From Candidatus Omnitrophota bacterium (GTDB taxonomy: Bacteria; Omnitrophota; Gorgyraeia; Zapsychrales; Fredricksoniimonadaceae), in assembly GCA_023247575.1 (NCBI GenBank), contig JAHFGE010000057.1:1-9237 (forward strand): a stretch of DNA of 9,237 nucleotides. Direction: 5' to 3'. The notes beneath the pieces are model-generated. The model worked only from the letters and a program-made list of their open reading frames with translations, was not told the origin of the DNA and did not search any database. This document shows, in pieces, positions 1-5,455 of this stretch (its first letter is position 1; every line of letters starts with the position of its first letter). The translations under genes were made by a program, and so were the position numbers.

Positions 1-1215
1 AATCACATCGCCGGCGCGTTCAATCAGCACCCGATCGCCGCTGTTGATATTCAAACGTTTGATCTCATCAAAATTATGCAGCGTCGCTCGGGAAATGGTT
101 ACCCCCCCGCAAAACACCGGCTGAAATTCTGCTACGGGGGTCACCACACCGGTGCGGCCCACCTGCACGGTAATTTCTTTGACCAAAGTGGTGGCCTGAT
201 ACGCCGGGAATTTGAAAGCCACGGCCCAGCGCGGACTTTTCATAGTAGCTCCCAGCTGTTGCTGTTGGGCTAAATTATTGACTTTGATCACAATACCGTC
301 GACATCATAAAGCAATTCCTGCCGTTTTTGCTGCATCTGATGGCAGAATCTGATGACCTCATCCAGATTCTTGCAAAGAAGGCTGAAAGGATTGACAGCA
401 AACCCATAGGTTTGGCATTGCTGCAAAAATTCCCACTGACTTTCGGGGTGATTTTTCCCTTCCAAAATTCCAAAAGAGTGTACGAAAAATCGTAAACGAC
501 GGCTGACCGTCAAACGGCTGTCCAGCAACTTCAAAGAACCGCTGGCTGCATTGCGGGGATTGACGAATAATTCTTCACCTTGCTCTTGACGCTGGCGGTT
601 GAGCCGAGCAAAGTCCTCTTTGTCCATATACACTTCTCCGCGCACTTCCAACTGTTGAGGATGCCCTTTACCTTTAAGCTTTAAAGGTACCGAGCGAATG
701 GTTTTGACATTGTGCGTCACATCTTCGCCGACGCTGCCGTCGCCGCGGGTAGCTCCCAATACCAGCTGTCCCTCTTTGTAAGTCAATGCACAGCTGACCC
801 CGTCGATTTTAGGTTCGGCGGTCAAAGAGATCTGCTGGCCTTTGACTAACAAGGAATCCCCGGCATGAGGGGACGACCTTAGGAAGTCCCCGGCATGAGG
901 GGATAAGCCTTTAACTACCCGCTCGTACCAAAGTTTGATCTCGTCAATGGAATAAGTGTTATCCAGTGAAAGCATCTTTAGCCGGTGGGTAACCGTCGGT
1001 AAATTGCCTTCTACCTTGGCGCCCACCCGCTGGGTAGCAGATGTGGGAAGCTTAAACTGCGGGAATTCTTCTTCCAAAGCCATTAGCCGCTTTAACAGCC
1101 TGTCATATTCAGCATCCGAGATGGAAGGCTTATTCTGTACATAATAACGGTCATTATGCTCTTCGATTTGAGTCGAGAGCGCTTCGATTTCTTTTTTGGC
1201 TTCGGATGGTTTCAT
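1..1215 (-). CDS. ligA: NAD-dependent DNA ligase LigA (N-terminal 405 residues; 3' end outside window)
   Basis: LigA seals nicks in duplex DNA during replication and repair, using NAD+. The Ia domain is visible (Y24-Y25 and SDAEYD at 33-38, NMN binding). The nucleotidyltransferase core follows: SLDN, KIDG with the adenylated lysine at K136, RGEVYM near 192-197, NPRNAASGSL, DGIVIKVN with K311, and WAVAFKFPA. The OB fold begins with QVGRTGVVTPVAE and reaches GDRVLIERAGDVI at the window edge. The zinc finger, helix-hairpin-helix and BRCT parts (about 270 residues in the family) are missing only because the window ends. The ATG lies 2 bp after the acyP stop with no clear Shine-Dalgarno, so translation is probably coupled. 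Residues 104-126 are an in-frame insertion relative to the family; removing them puts the lysine at 113, close to E. coli K115. The core motifs are intact, so the enzyme is probably active. Confidence 0.96.
   Translation of the reverse strand, partial: MKPSEAKKEIEALSTQIEEHNDRYYVQNKPSISDAEYDRLLKRLMALEEEFPQFKLPTSATQRVGAKVEGNLPTVTHRLKMLSLDNTYSIDEIKLWYERVVKGLSPHAGDFLRSSPHAGDSLLVKGQQISLTAEPKIDGVSCALTYKEGQLVLGATRGDGSVGEDVTHNVKTIRSVPLKLKGKGHPQQLEVRGEVYMDKEDFARLNRQRQEQGEELFVNPRNAASGSLKLLDSRLTVSRRLRFFVHSFGILEGKNHPESQWEFLQQCQTYGFAVNPFSLLCKNLDEVIRFCHQMQQKRQELLYDVDGIVIKVNNLAQQQQLGATMKSPRWAVAFKFPAYQATTLVKEITVQVGRTGVVTPVAEFQPVFCGGVTISRATLHNFDEIKRLNINSGDRVLIERAGDVI
847..915. repeat. In-frame palindromic insertion inside ligA
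   Basis: Two direct copies of tccccggcatgagggga (857-873 and 887-903) lie exactly 30 bp apart. Each can fold with 5-bp TCCCC/GGGGA arms. The block is flanked by 9-bp near-repeats, gcctttgac (838-846) and gcctttaac (907-915), which look like a target duplication and both encode VKG. The insert is 69 bp (23 codons) and adds LSPHAGDFLRSSPHAGDSLL between the Ia region and the KIDG motif. This is analogous to the coding palindromic elements of Rickettsia, although no relationship to them is shown. Confidence 0.8.
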
Positions 1216-1217
1216 AG

Positions 1218-1481
1218 TTAGTAGGCGACCGTAAAGTCGGAAAAAGTCTTTTTGGCCTCCAGCCAATCAATATCTTTATGCTTAATTTCAAACTCTTTGT
1301 CGAGTTTATAAAGCAGGTTCTCCAATTGTTCGCGGGTGCCTTCCACGACCATTTCCACACGGCCGTCGGGGAGATTTTTGACCCATCCTGTCACTCTTAA
1401 AGTGGAGGCAAAAGCTCTGGCGGTGTAGCGAAAGCCAACCCCTTGCACCATACCAGAATAAATAGCATGGACTCGAACCAT
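1218..1481 (-). CDS. acyP: Acylphosphatase
   Basis: This 87-residue protein has the normal length for the family. It hydrolyses the carboxyl-phosphate bond of acyl phosphates in the cytoplasm. The signature VQGVGFR (12-18) gives the phosphate-binding Arg18, and GWVKN (32-36) gives the catalytic Asn36; LPDGRVEMVVEG follows as usual. The single ferredoxin-like domain is complete. The ATG is at 1481-1479; MVRVHA is a typical acylphosphatase start, but no good Shine-Dalgarno precedes it because a palindromic repeat abuts the gene. The stop is 2 bp before ligA, so the two are probably cotranscribed. Its physiological substrate cannot be read from sequence. Confidence 0.96.
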   Translation of the reverse strand: MVRVHAIYSGMVQGVGFRYTARAFASTLRVTGWVKNLPDGRVEMVVEGTREQLENLLYKLDKEFEIKHKDIDWLEAKKTFSDFTVAY

Positions 1482-1497
1482 AGAAATAATGTAGCCC

Positions 1498-1603
1498 TTC
1501 GACTCGTCCCGCTACAAGCGGGACTCGCTCAGGGTGGTTCGTCCTTCGATTTCACTCAGGATGAATCCTGAGCTTTGTCGAAGCACGAGCGAAACGAGTC
1601 GAA
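1498..1603. repeat. Composite palindromic repeat between tRNA-Pro and acyP
   Basis: Outer 10-bp arms ttcgactcgt (1498-1507) and acgagtcgaa (1594-1603) are perfect inverted repeats. Inside are two hairpins: gtcccgct/agcgggac (1506-1513 with 1517-1524) and cttcga...ctcaggat/atcctgag...tcgaag (1544-1549, 1555-1562, 1565-1572, 1578-1583). The whole can form a branched cruciform. It fills nearly all of the 125 bp between the tRNA 3' end and acyP. There is no T tract, so a simple intrinsic terminator is unlikely. The nonamer tcgaaccat occurs at 1473-1481 and 1599-1607, flanking the repeat. Confidence 0.75.
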
Positions 1604-1606
1604 CCA

Positions 1607-1680
1607 TCGGGGCGGTGAGATTTGAACTCACGACCTCTTCGTCCCGAACGAAGCGCGCTAGCCAGCTGCGCTACGCCCCG
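1607..1680 (-). tRNA. tRNA-Pro (anticodon CGG)
   Basis: The 74-nt cloverleaf folds completely: acceptor CGGGGCG/CGCCCCG, D stem GCGC/GCGC, anticodon stem CTTCG/CGAAG with loop TTCGGGA (anticodon CGG), T stem GTGAG/CTCAC with loop TTCAAAT, and discriminator A. The 3' CCA is not encoded (TGG follows). The 5' half, up to the last base of the anticodon loop, is duplicated at 4930-4968, which marks the gene as an integration target. The integrase reading frame ends inside the tRNA (TAG at 1673-1671), so there is no spacer between them; the tRNA is either processed from integrase transcripts or transcribed from a promoter inside int. A TTGATAAT sequence about 17 nt upstream, conserved in both integrase copies, is a weak -10 candidate. 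Confidence 0.96.
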
Positions 1681-1682
1681 AA
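1642..1682. other. Attachment site, tRNA-proximal
   Basis: This is the 41-bp copy of the direct repeat that lies inside the functional tRNA-Pro plus two bases upstream. Identity with the distal copy begins exactly at the 3' edge of the anticodon loop (t1642), which suggests strand exchange in the anticodon stem-loop. Confidence 0.85.
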
Positions 1683-2780
1683 ATGTGTAACTAATTTATT
1701 ATCAATAGTTTGTAAGTTCTCACTGTTATGTACTTCTTTAGTTATAGGCGAAAGTGTCCAAAAAGTGTCCATTTTCTTTCCTAAAATATCAACTGCCCTT
1801 TGCTTGTAGCTCTGGGCAAGGTGACTATATCTAAGCGTCATGGTCATGTCTTTATGCCCTAACAATTCCCTGACTGTGTTTAAATCTACCCCAGCCATCA
1901 CCAATTGACTGGCAAAAGTGTGTCTAAGGTCGTGAAAACGAAAGTTAGTTATACCAGACTTCCTCAAAGCTGTCGAGTATGACTTTCGAATATCGTGTAT
2001 AGGTTCGCCTTGCTCATTACAAAAGATATAAGAGCTCTCCGGGTGCTTCATCACCCTTATTAGGGCCGTTTTGACCTGCTCATTCATGGGGACTTCTCTT
2101 TTCTCACCGTTTTTTGTATTAAGCAAAGTGATAATATTGCGTTTAACATCAATGTCATGCCATTTAAGTCCAAAGATTTCACCACGGCGCATCTCTGTAA
2201 ACAAAGCTAAAACAACAATGGGCCTAAGTTTTTTATTGCAATTAGCCAGAAGTTTAACTATTTCCTCACGCTCAAGGAAGCGCAGGCGTCCAGGTGGTAC
2301 TTTAAGGTATTGTACGGACTTCATGGGATTAGTTTGCAATTTGCCCCAAACCACCGCCTTATTGAAGATTCCTCTTAATGTGTCCAGATGACGATTAACG
2401 GTAGCTGGTGAAATGGTTTTATCACCCACAGTTTCCTTTGAGCACTCCATCTTATAGTGTTCAATATCTTGAGGGGTAATGGCATAAAGGTACTTACCAT
2501 TGAAGAACCTCCCTAAATCTTTTATGGGATATGAATCTGTTTTCCAACTTTTCTTATGCTGTTTAGAATGAATATTAAAATATTCCTGGGCGAAATCTTC
2601 AAATTTAATACGTTCCTTCTTAATCACATCGAGGAATTTACCTTCTGCCATTTCAACTTTGCGCTTACGCAAGACATTCTCTGCCAGTTTTTTACTAGGG
2701 CCTATCATTTCTCTACGTCGTCTGCCGTTAGGGGTACGATAATCAATGTGCCAATTACCTTTTTTTAAGAGGACTCCCAT
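1671..2780 (-). CDS. Tyrosine recombinase / integrase
   Basis: The 369-residue phage-type integrase would integrate and excise the element at tRNA-Pro. An N-terminal arm-binding region (about 1-55, basic, GNWHIDYRTPNGRRRR) is followed by a SAM-like core-binding domain (about 58-150) and the catalytic domain. The catalytic set is complete: R198 (TEMRRGE), K223 (NTKNG), H283 and R286 (FHDLRH), H309 (LLGH) and nucleophile Y318 (RYSHL). The usual Gly before MRR is Glu. AAGGG at 2793-2789 lies 8 bp before the ATG, a good Shine-Dalgarno. The start is 17 bp after abiEii, so int is probably in the abiE operon. The C-terminal FGA and the stop codon are made of tRNA-Pro 5' sequence. The codons for MDTFWTL coincide with the tandem putative arm site. 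Confidence 0.96.
   Translation of the reverse strand: MGVLLKKGNWHIDYRTPNGRRRREMIGPSKKLAENVLRKRKVEMAEGKFLDVIKKERIKFEDFAQEYFNIHSKQHKKSWKTDSYPIKDLGRFFNGKYLYAITPQDIEHYKMECSKETVGDKTISPATVNRHLDTLRGIFNKAVVWGKLQTNPMKSVQYLKVPPGRLRFLEREEIVKLLANCNKKLRPIVVLALFTEMRRGEIFGLKWHDIDVKRNIITLLNTKNGEKREVPMNEQVKTALIRVMKHPESSYIFCNEQGEPIHDIRKSYSTALRKSGITNFRFHDLRHTFASQLVMAGVDLNTVRELLGHKDMTMTLRYSHLAQSYKQRAVDILGKKMDTFWTLSPITKEVHNSENLQTIDNKLVTHFGA
1753..1771. promoter_or_regulatory. Putative integrase arm-type site (inside int)
   Basis: The tandem repeat agtgtcc-aaaa-agtgtcc-a with an 11-bp period lies about 73 bp from the tRNA end. The same repeat with the same spacing occurs at 4796 and 5041. It codes for part of MDTFWTL in int. 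The arm-site role is inferred from position and repetition. Confidence 0.55.
2041..2134. repeat. 94-bp segment of int identical to the truncated copy
   Basis: Base-for-base identical to 5329-5422, whereas the sequences on its 3' side (minus strand) differ at many positions between the two integrase copies. It encodes the K223 beta-hairpin region of the integrase. Confidence 0.9.
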
Positions 2781-2797
2781 AATGTTATCCCTTGAAT

Positions 2798-3721
2798 TTA
2801 AACTCCTAAAGCTAATCGTAATTTTTGGACAAACAATTCTCTTTTCATTTTATCCATATTCTGAATATTGAACATCTTCCAACGGACGGCGGGTAAACGT
2901 TCAACACCATCAATACCTAACAATGACCACTTTGGCTGACCTTGCTTAAAAGAAATCAGGAATTCTTTATCATCTTTCGTCAACTTTTGTTTTATCAGTC
3001 CAATTAAATCATCTCGCACCTGAATAAGCTGTTCATAGGGCACGTAATCATCGACCATGTCTTGAAAATCCGTCATATAAACACCGCGAATATCTTTTAA
3101 AATAGGTTGCAAAGATTCATGGATGGGCCGTTCATGGCTTATCAAATGAACCAAAAAGCCCTTCCAAATCTGTTCGGTTATTCCCTCACTATCCAAAAGA
3201 AATTTTATATCATAAAGGTCGCGCGGATGTTGACGATCTAAAACGGCACAAATTTTTCCTCCGTAAAGATCCGGCAATGCGACAACTTTCATTGTAACTA
3301 ACTTTTCAAATATCTCTTGAGCTTTAGGCGACAGATCATGATTTTCACAAGGAAAAACCGTTCCTCGAATTATTAAATTTGGCTCTATCTTAATTTGAAT
3401 GCCATCCCTGGCAACGTTCAACTTAGTCACCATCTTCGGGTCCCTCATGGGAATTTCTTTTACAGCGCTCCCCGCTATGTGTCTTTTAATATTATTTGCT
3501 ATTTGCCTAAGAGCATTCTCAATATTAGCCAGAGATTCATCTCGTTGCTCAATTGGTAAAAAGGTTAAATCTATATCAACAGACAACCGCGGCATATTCC
3601 TGACGAATAAATTGATTGCAGTACCTCCCTTTAAAGCAAAACAATCATGTTTTGCAATCCAAGGTAAAACCTGTACGACTAATTCTGCCTGTTTAAAAAA
3701 GGGGCTGTTCTTGTCGATCAT
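2798..3721 (-). CDS. abiEii: AbiEii-type nucleotidyltransferase toxin (type IV TA)
   Basis: The 307-residue protein belongs to the AbiEii/DUF1814 nucleotidyltransferase family, the toxin of the AbiE phage abortive-infection system. Family features seen are KGGTAIN (31-37), LSVDIDL (46-52, the metal-binding Asp pair D49 and D51), IKIEPN (110-115), and the conserved tail KICAVLDR...RDLYDI (156-172, including K156, R163, R167, D168, D171). Length is normal. The ATG lies within abiEi, 29 nt overlapping, with no evident Shine-Dalgarno, so translation is probably coupled to the antitoxin. Related nucleotidyltransferases such as MenT modify tRNA 3' ends; a tRNA target here is inference. All active-site motifs are intact, so the toxin is likely functional. 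Confidence 0.93.
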   Translation of the reverse strand: MIDKNSPFFKQAELVVQVLPWIAKHDCFALKGGTAINLFVRNMPRLSVDIDLTFLPIEQRDESLANIENALRQIANNIKRHIAGSAVKEIPMRDPKMVTKLNVARDGIQIKIEPNLIIRGTVFPCENHDLSPKAQEIFEKLVTMKVVALPDLYGGKICAVLDRQHPRDLYDIKFLLDSEGITEQIWKGFLVHLISHERPIHESLQPILKDIRGVYMTDFQDMVDDYVPYEQLIQVRDDLIGLIKQKLTKDDKEFLISFKQGQPKWSLLGIDGVERLPAVRWKMFNIQNMDKMKRELFVQKLRLALGV

Positions 3722-4466
3722 TGTTATCGTTTGGCACTGTTATTAAATATTTAGAATCCAACTTCCCGCCTCTTTGGATTACACGTTTGCCTTTGCCCAA
3801 ATCTACATGCTCTAACTTTAAACGCTCAAACCATTGATGTTTGTGTTTCTCGGCGAACCATAAAAAAAGCCTTTTAACTTTTATATTTTTACATTCTTTT
3901 AAAAGAGAGCTTACGAGATCTGGCCTCAATGTTGAAGCGCTTTCCATCATAACATTAACCATATGAAAAGATTCTTTACCAGGCACAGCGGCTATCATCT
4001 CTAATATGGCTCTTTCAGGTGATGCAACATTTATCTCCCAATCCCAACTACCAAACAGCATGGTATTAAGGCCCCTATTATTTTTATTATTCTTGAACAG
4101 ACCTTTCGTGTGCTCAACAAATTTAACATTTACATTTGTTTTAAAGATCCACTTCGGCAATTTCTTCTCGGAGAACAAATGAACAAGCTGCTTTTTGTTT
4201 AAAGGTAAATAATGAGCAAACCCTTTTAGTTCTAACGCTGAACGCCCGCCAACATGCACCTTGAAACCAAGAACCTGTAAAGAATAAACCAGATGCTGCC
4301 ATTTTAGAGGCGCCCCCGGCCTGCGATAGGCGCCACTGGCAACACGAACGAGGTATCCCTTTCGCAGATAATAATCCACCAGCGGAGCATCTATGCTTTT
4401 GCCCTTTAGCCACGAACGATCTACTACAACTCCATCTGAAAGTTGTTCTATTTTTAACCTATTCAT
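3693..4466 (-). CDS. abiEi: AbiEi-type antitoxin and autorepressor (type IV TA)
   Basis: The 257-residue antitoxin gene precedes and overlaps abiEii. An N-terminal winged-helix region (about 1-50, ending LRKGYLVRVASGAYRRPG) is followed by GGRSALELKGFAHYL (73-87) and a C-terminal domain with the typical SPERAILEMI (149-158). In characterised AbiE systems this protein neutralises the toxin without direct binding and represses its own promoter through inverted repeats. Here AGGA (4477-4474) lies 7 bp from the ATG, a good ribosome-binding site, and a near-consensus promoter with palindromes lies upstream. The 29-nt overlap with abiEii is longer than the few bases seen in some AbiE pairs. Family assignment rests on the wHTH, the SPERA motif and the partner gene. 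Confidence 0.88.
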   Translation of the reverse strand: MNRLKIEQLSDGVVVDRSWLKGKSIDAPLVDYYLRKGYLVRVASGAYRRPGAPLKWQHLVYSLQVLGFKVHVGGRSALELKGFAHYLPLNKKQLVHLFSEKKLPKWIFKTNVNVKFVEHTKGLFKNNKNNRGLNTMLFGSWDWEINVASPERAILEMIAAVPGKESFHMVNVMMESASTLRPDLVSSLLKECKNIKVKRLFLWFAEKHKHQWFERLKLEHVDLGKGKRVIQRGGKLDSKYLITVPNDNNDRQEQPLF

Positions 4467-4511
4467 CTTCTTATCCTAAGTTTATGAATCATTCAATGTA
4501 CATAATCCCAC

Positions 4512-4544
4512 TATGTTTATAGCATAAAACATAAACTAAAGCAA
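4512..4544 (-). promoter_or_regulatory. abiE operon promoter with overlapping operator
   Basis: On the minus strand, TTGCTT (4544-4539) and TATAAA (4521-4516) are separated by exactly 17 bp, about 50 bp before the abiEi ATG. An imperfect inverted repeat, tatgttta (4512-4519) with taaaacata (4525-4533), covers the -10 and spacer, which is where an AbiEi autorepressor would be expected to bind. Confidence 0.65.
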
Positions 4545-4563
4545 GGTTTAATTTTATTCTTAA

Positions 4564-4584
4564 ATACATAGTCTAGCTATGTAT
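4564..4584. promoter_or_regulatory. Palindrome upstream of abiE promoter (possible second operator)
   Basis: The sequence atacatag-tctag-ctatgtat is a perfect inverted repeat with 8-bp arms, centred about 32 bp upstream of the -35. Its tatgt element recurs in the promoter-overlapping repeat, which fits two operator sites for one repressor. Binding by AbiEi is inferred. Confidence 0.5.
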
Positions 4585-4637
4585 ATTCAATATTTATTAA
4601 ACCATCGGTATTTGTTTAGCTGATTGAGAGAAATTAT

Positions 4638-4718
4638 GTCATTCCCGAATGCTTTTATCGGGAATCCAGACGAGAAATACCATTTACTGGACCCCCGATT
4701 AAAACATTCGGGGGTGAC
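4638..4718. repeat. Palindromic REP/MITE-like repeat
   Basis: Two 32-bp arms (4638-4669 and 4687-4718) are inverted repeats of each other with a 17-bp spacer: gtcattcccgaatg...ccag against ctgg...cattcgggggtgac. Each arm is itself a small hairpin (attcccga/tcgggaat; acccccga/tcgggggt). No ORF is present. It resembles the dispersed imperfect palindromes found in many bacterial genomes; its presence inside the element marks a later insertion or cargo. Confidence 0.75.
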
Positions 4719-4929
4719 AAGAGAATCTTTACCTCGTCGATCCTCTTAAAGAGCTAAACATTTACAACCATCGTATCCCCGCCACAGGAACTTTGAGTGT
4801 CCAAAAAGTGTCCAAAAAGTTTTCAAAACTGTTAAAATCGCTTAAAAACCTTTAAAGCCTTTTTGAAGAATTTCTCGTCGATGATTGATGAATTTTGAAG
4901 AGTTTCAAGAGGTTAGGAAAAACTCTAGA
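4719..4929. other. Gene-free distal arm of the element
   Basis: I see no gene here. The stretch contains the tandem agtgtccaaaa site (4796-4820), an adjoining 13-bp palindrome agttttcaaaact (4818-4830), A/T-rich sequence, and a near-repeated ttttgaagaattt / ttttgaagagttt. This composition suits an integrase and accessory-protein binding arm next to the attachment core. Confidence 0.5.
4796..4820. promoter_or_regulatory. Putative integrase arm-type site (distal end)
   Basis: The unit agtgtccaaaa occurs twice in tandem, followed by agt, in noncoding DNA about 110 bp inside the distal attachment core. It matches the repeats embedded in the two integrase genes, and because it is noncoding here its conservation is not explained by protein sequence. 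Confidence 0.6.
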
Positions 4930-4970
4930 TCCCGAACGAAGCGCGTTAGCCAGCTGCGCTACGCCCCGAA
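4930..4970. other. Attachment site, distal: 5'-half tRNA-Pro remnant
   Basis: This copy holds tRNA-Pro positions 1-39 on the minus strand (4968-4930), from the 5' end through the anticodon loop, plus two flanking bases. The 3' half of the tRNA is absent. One base differs from the functional tRNA (4946), giving A at position 23 and a C-A mismatch in the D stem. Confidence 0.88.
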
Positions 4971-5040
4971 GTTTCTAACTAACTGATTATCAATCACTTG
5001 TGAAAAACCTGTTTCTGGAGCACTATCCGTTTTATGCTCA

Positions 5041-5059
5041 AGTGTCCAAAAAGTGTCCA
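5041..5059. promoter_or_regulatory. Putative arm-type site in the integrase remnant
   Basis: The sequence agtgtccaaaaagtgtcca has the same 11-bp spacing as the other two sites and encodes VDTFWTL in the truncated integrase, about 73 bp from the tRNA half, the same distance as in the intact gene. Confidence 0.5.
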
Positions 5060-5328
5060 CTTTTTTGCCAAGAATGTCCACTGCCCGCTGTTTATGGCTG
5101 GGTGCCAAATGGCTATATCGCAAGGTCATAGTAATGTCTTTATGGCCTAAAAGCTCCCGAACCGTATTAAGATCAACCCCTGCCATGACCAACTGACTAG
5201 CGAAACTGTGGCGTAGATCATGGAAGCGAAAATCTTTTATACCAGACTTCTTCAAGGCTGTCGAGTATGATTTACGAATGTCATGCCGGGGCTCTCCATG
5301 CTCATTGCAGAACACATAAGGGCTCTCA

Positions 5329-5422
5329 GGGTGCTTCATCACCCTTATTAGGGCCGTTTTGACCTGCTCATTCATGGGGACTTCTCTTTTCTCACCGTTT
5401 TTTGTATTAAGCAAAGTGATAA
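5329..5422. repeat. 94-bp segment identical to intact int, ending at the truncation point
   Basis: Identical to 2041-2134. The identity stops exactly where homology to the intact integrase is lost (5422/5423), so the perfect block is adjacent to the breakpoint. Confidence 0.9.
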
Positions 5423-5455
5423 CTTTTACTATTCCCCAATTTTGCAATAAATGGA

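Larger units (their letters stand above)
1642..4970. mobile_element. Minimal integrative element: int plus AbiE toxin-antitoxin, at tRNA-Pro
   Basis: The element is bounded by a 41-bp direct repeat (1642-1682 and 4930-4970, 40/41 identical) derived from the 5' half of tRNA-Pro. It holds only three genes, abiEi, abiEii and a complete tyrosine integrase, all on one strand and closely spaced. Tandem agtgtccaaaa repeats occur near both ends. No replication, excisionase, transfer or capsid gene is visible. The element lies on the 5' side of the tRNA, not the usual 3' side, with the likely crossover in the anticodon loop. A related, truncated integrase lies beyond the outer repeat. It is probably a small defence island or a satellite mobilised by its integrase; the excision factor, if any, is not seen. 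Confidence 0.85.

Noticed and set aside
1498..1603. Terminator of tRNA-Pro
   Set aside because: Several stems are present but none is followed by a T run; it fits a dispersed palindromic repeat better, though some termination effect cannot be excluded.
1534..1809. 91-codon plus-strand frame across the tRNA
   Set aside because: It is antisense to the tRNA and int and has no family resemblance.
2071..2391. 106-codon plus-strand frame
   Set aside because: Antisense shadow of the integrase gene with no recognisable domain.
3399..3746. 115-codon plus-strand frame
   Set aside because: Antisense shadow of abiEii; the motif-rich minus-strand frame explains the region.
4141..4413. 90-codon minus-strand frame
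   Set aside because: It is wholly inside abiEi in another frame and shows no domain.
4930..4970. A second functional tRNA-Pro
   Set aside because: Only the 5' half through the anticodon loop is present; the T arm and 3' acceptor strand are missing.
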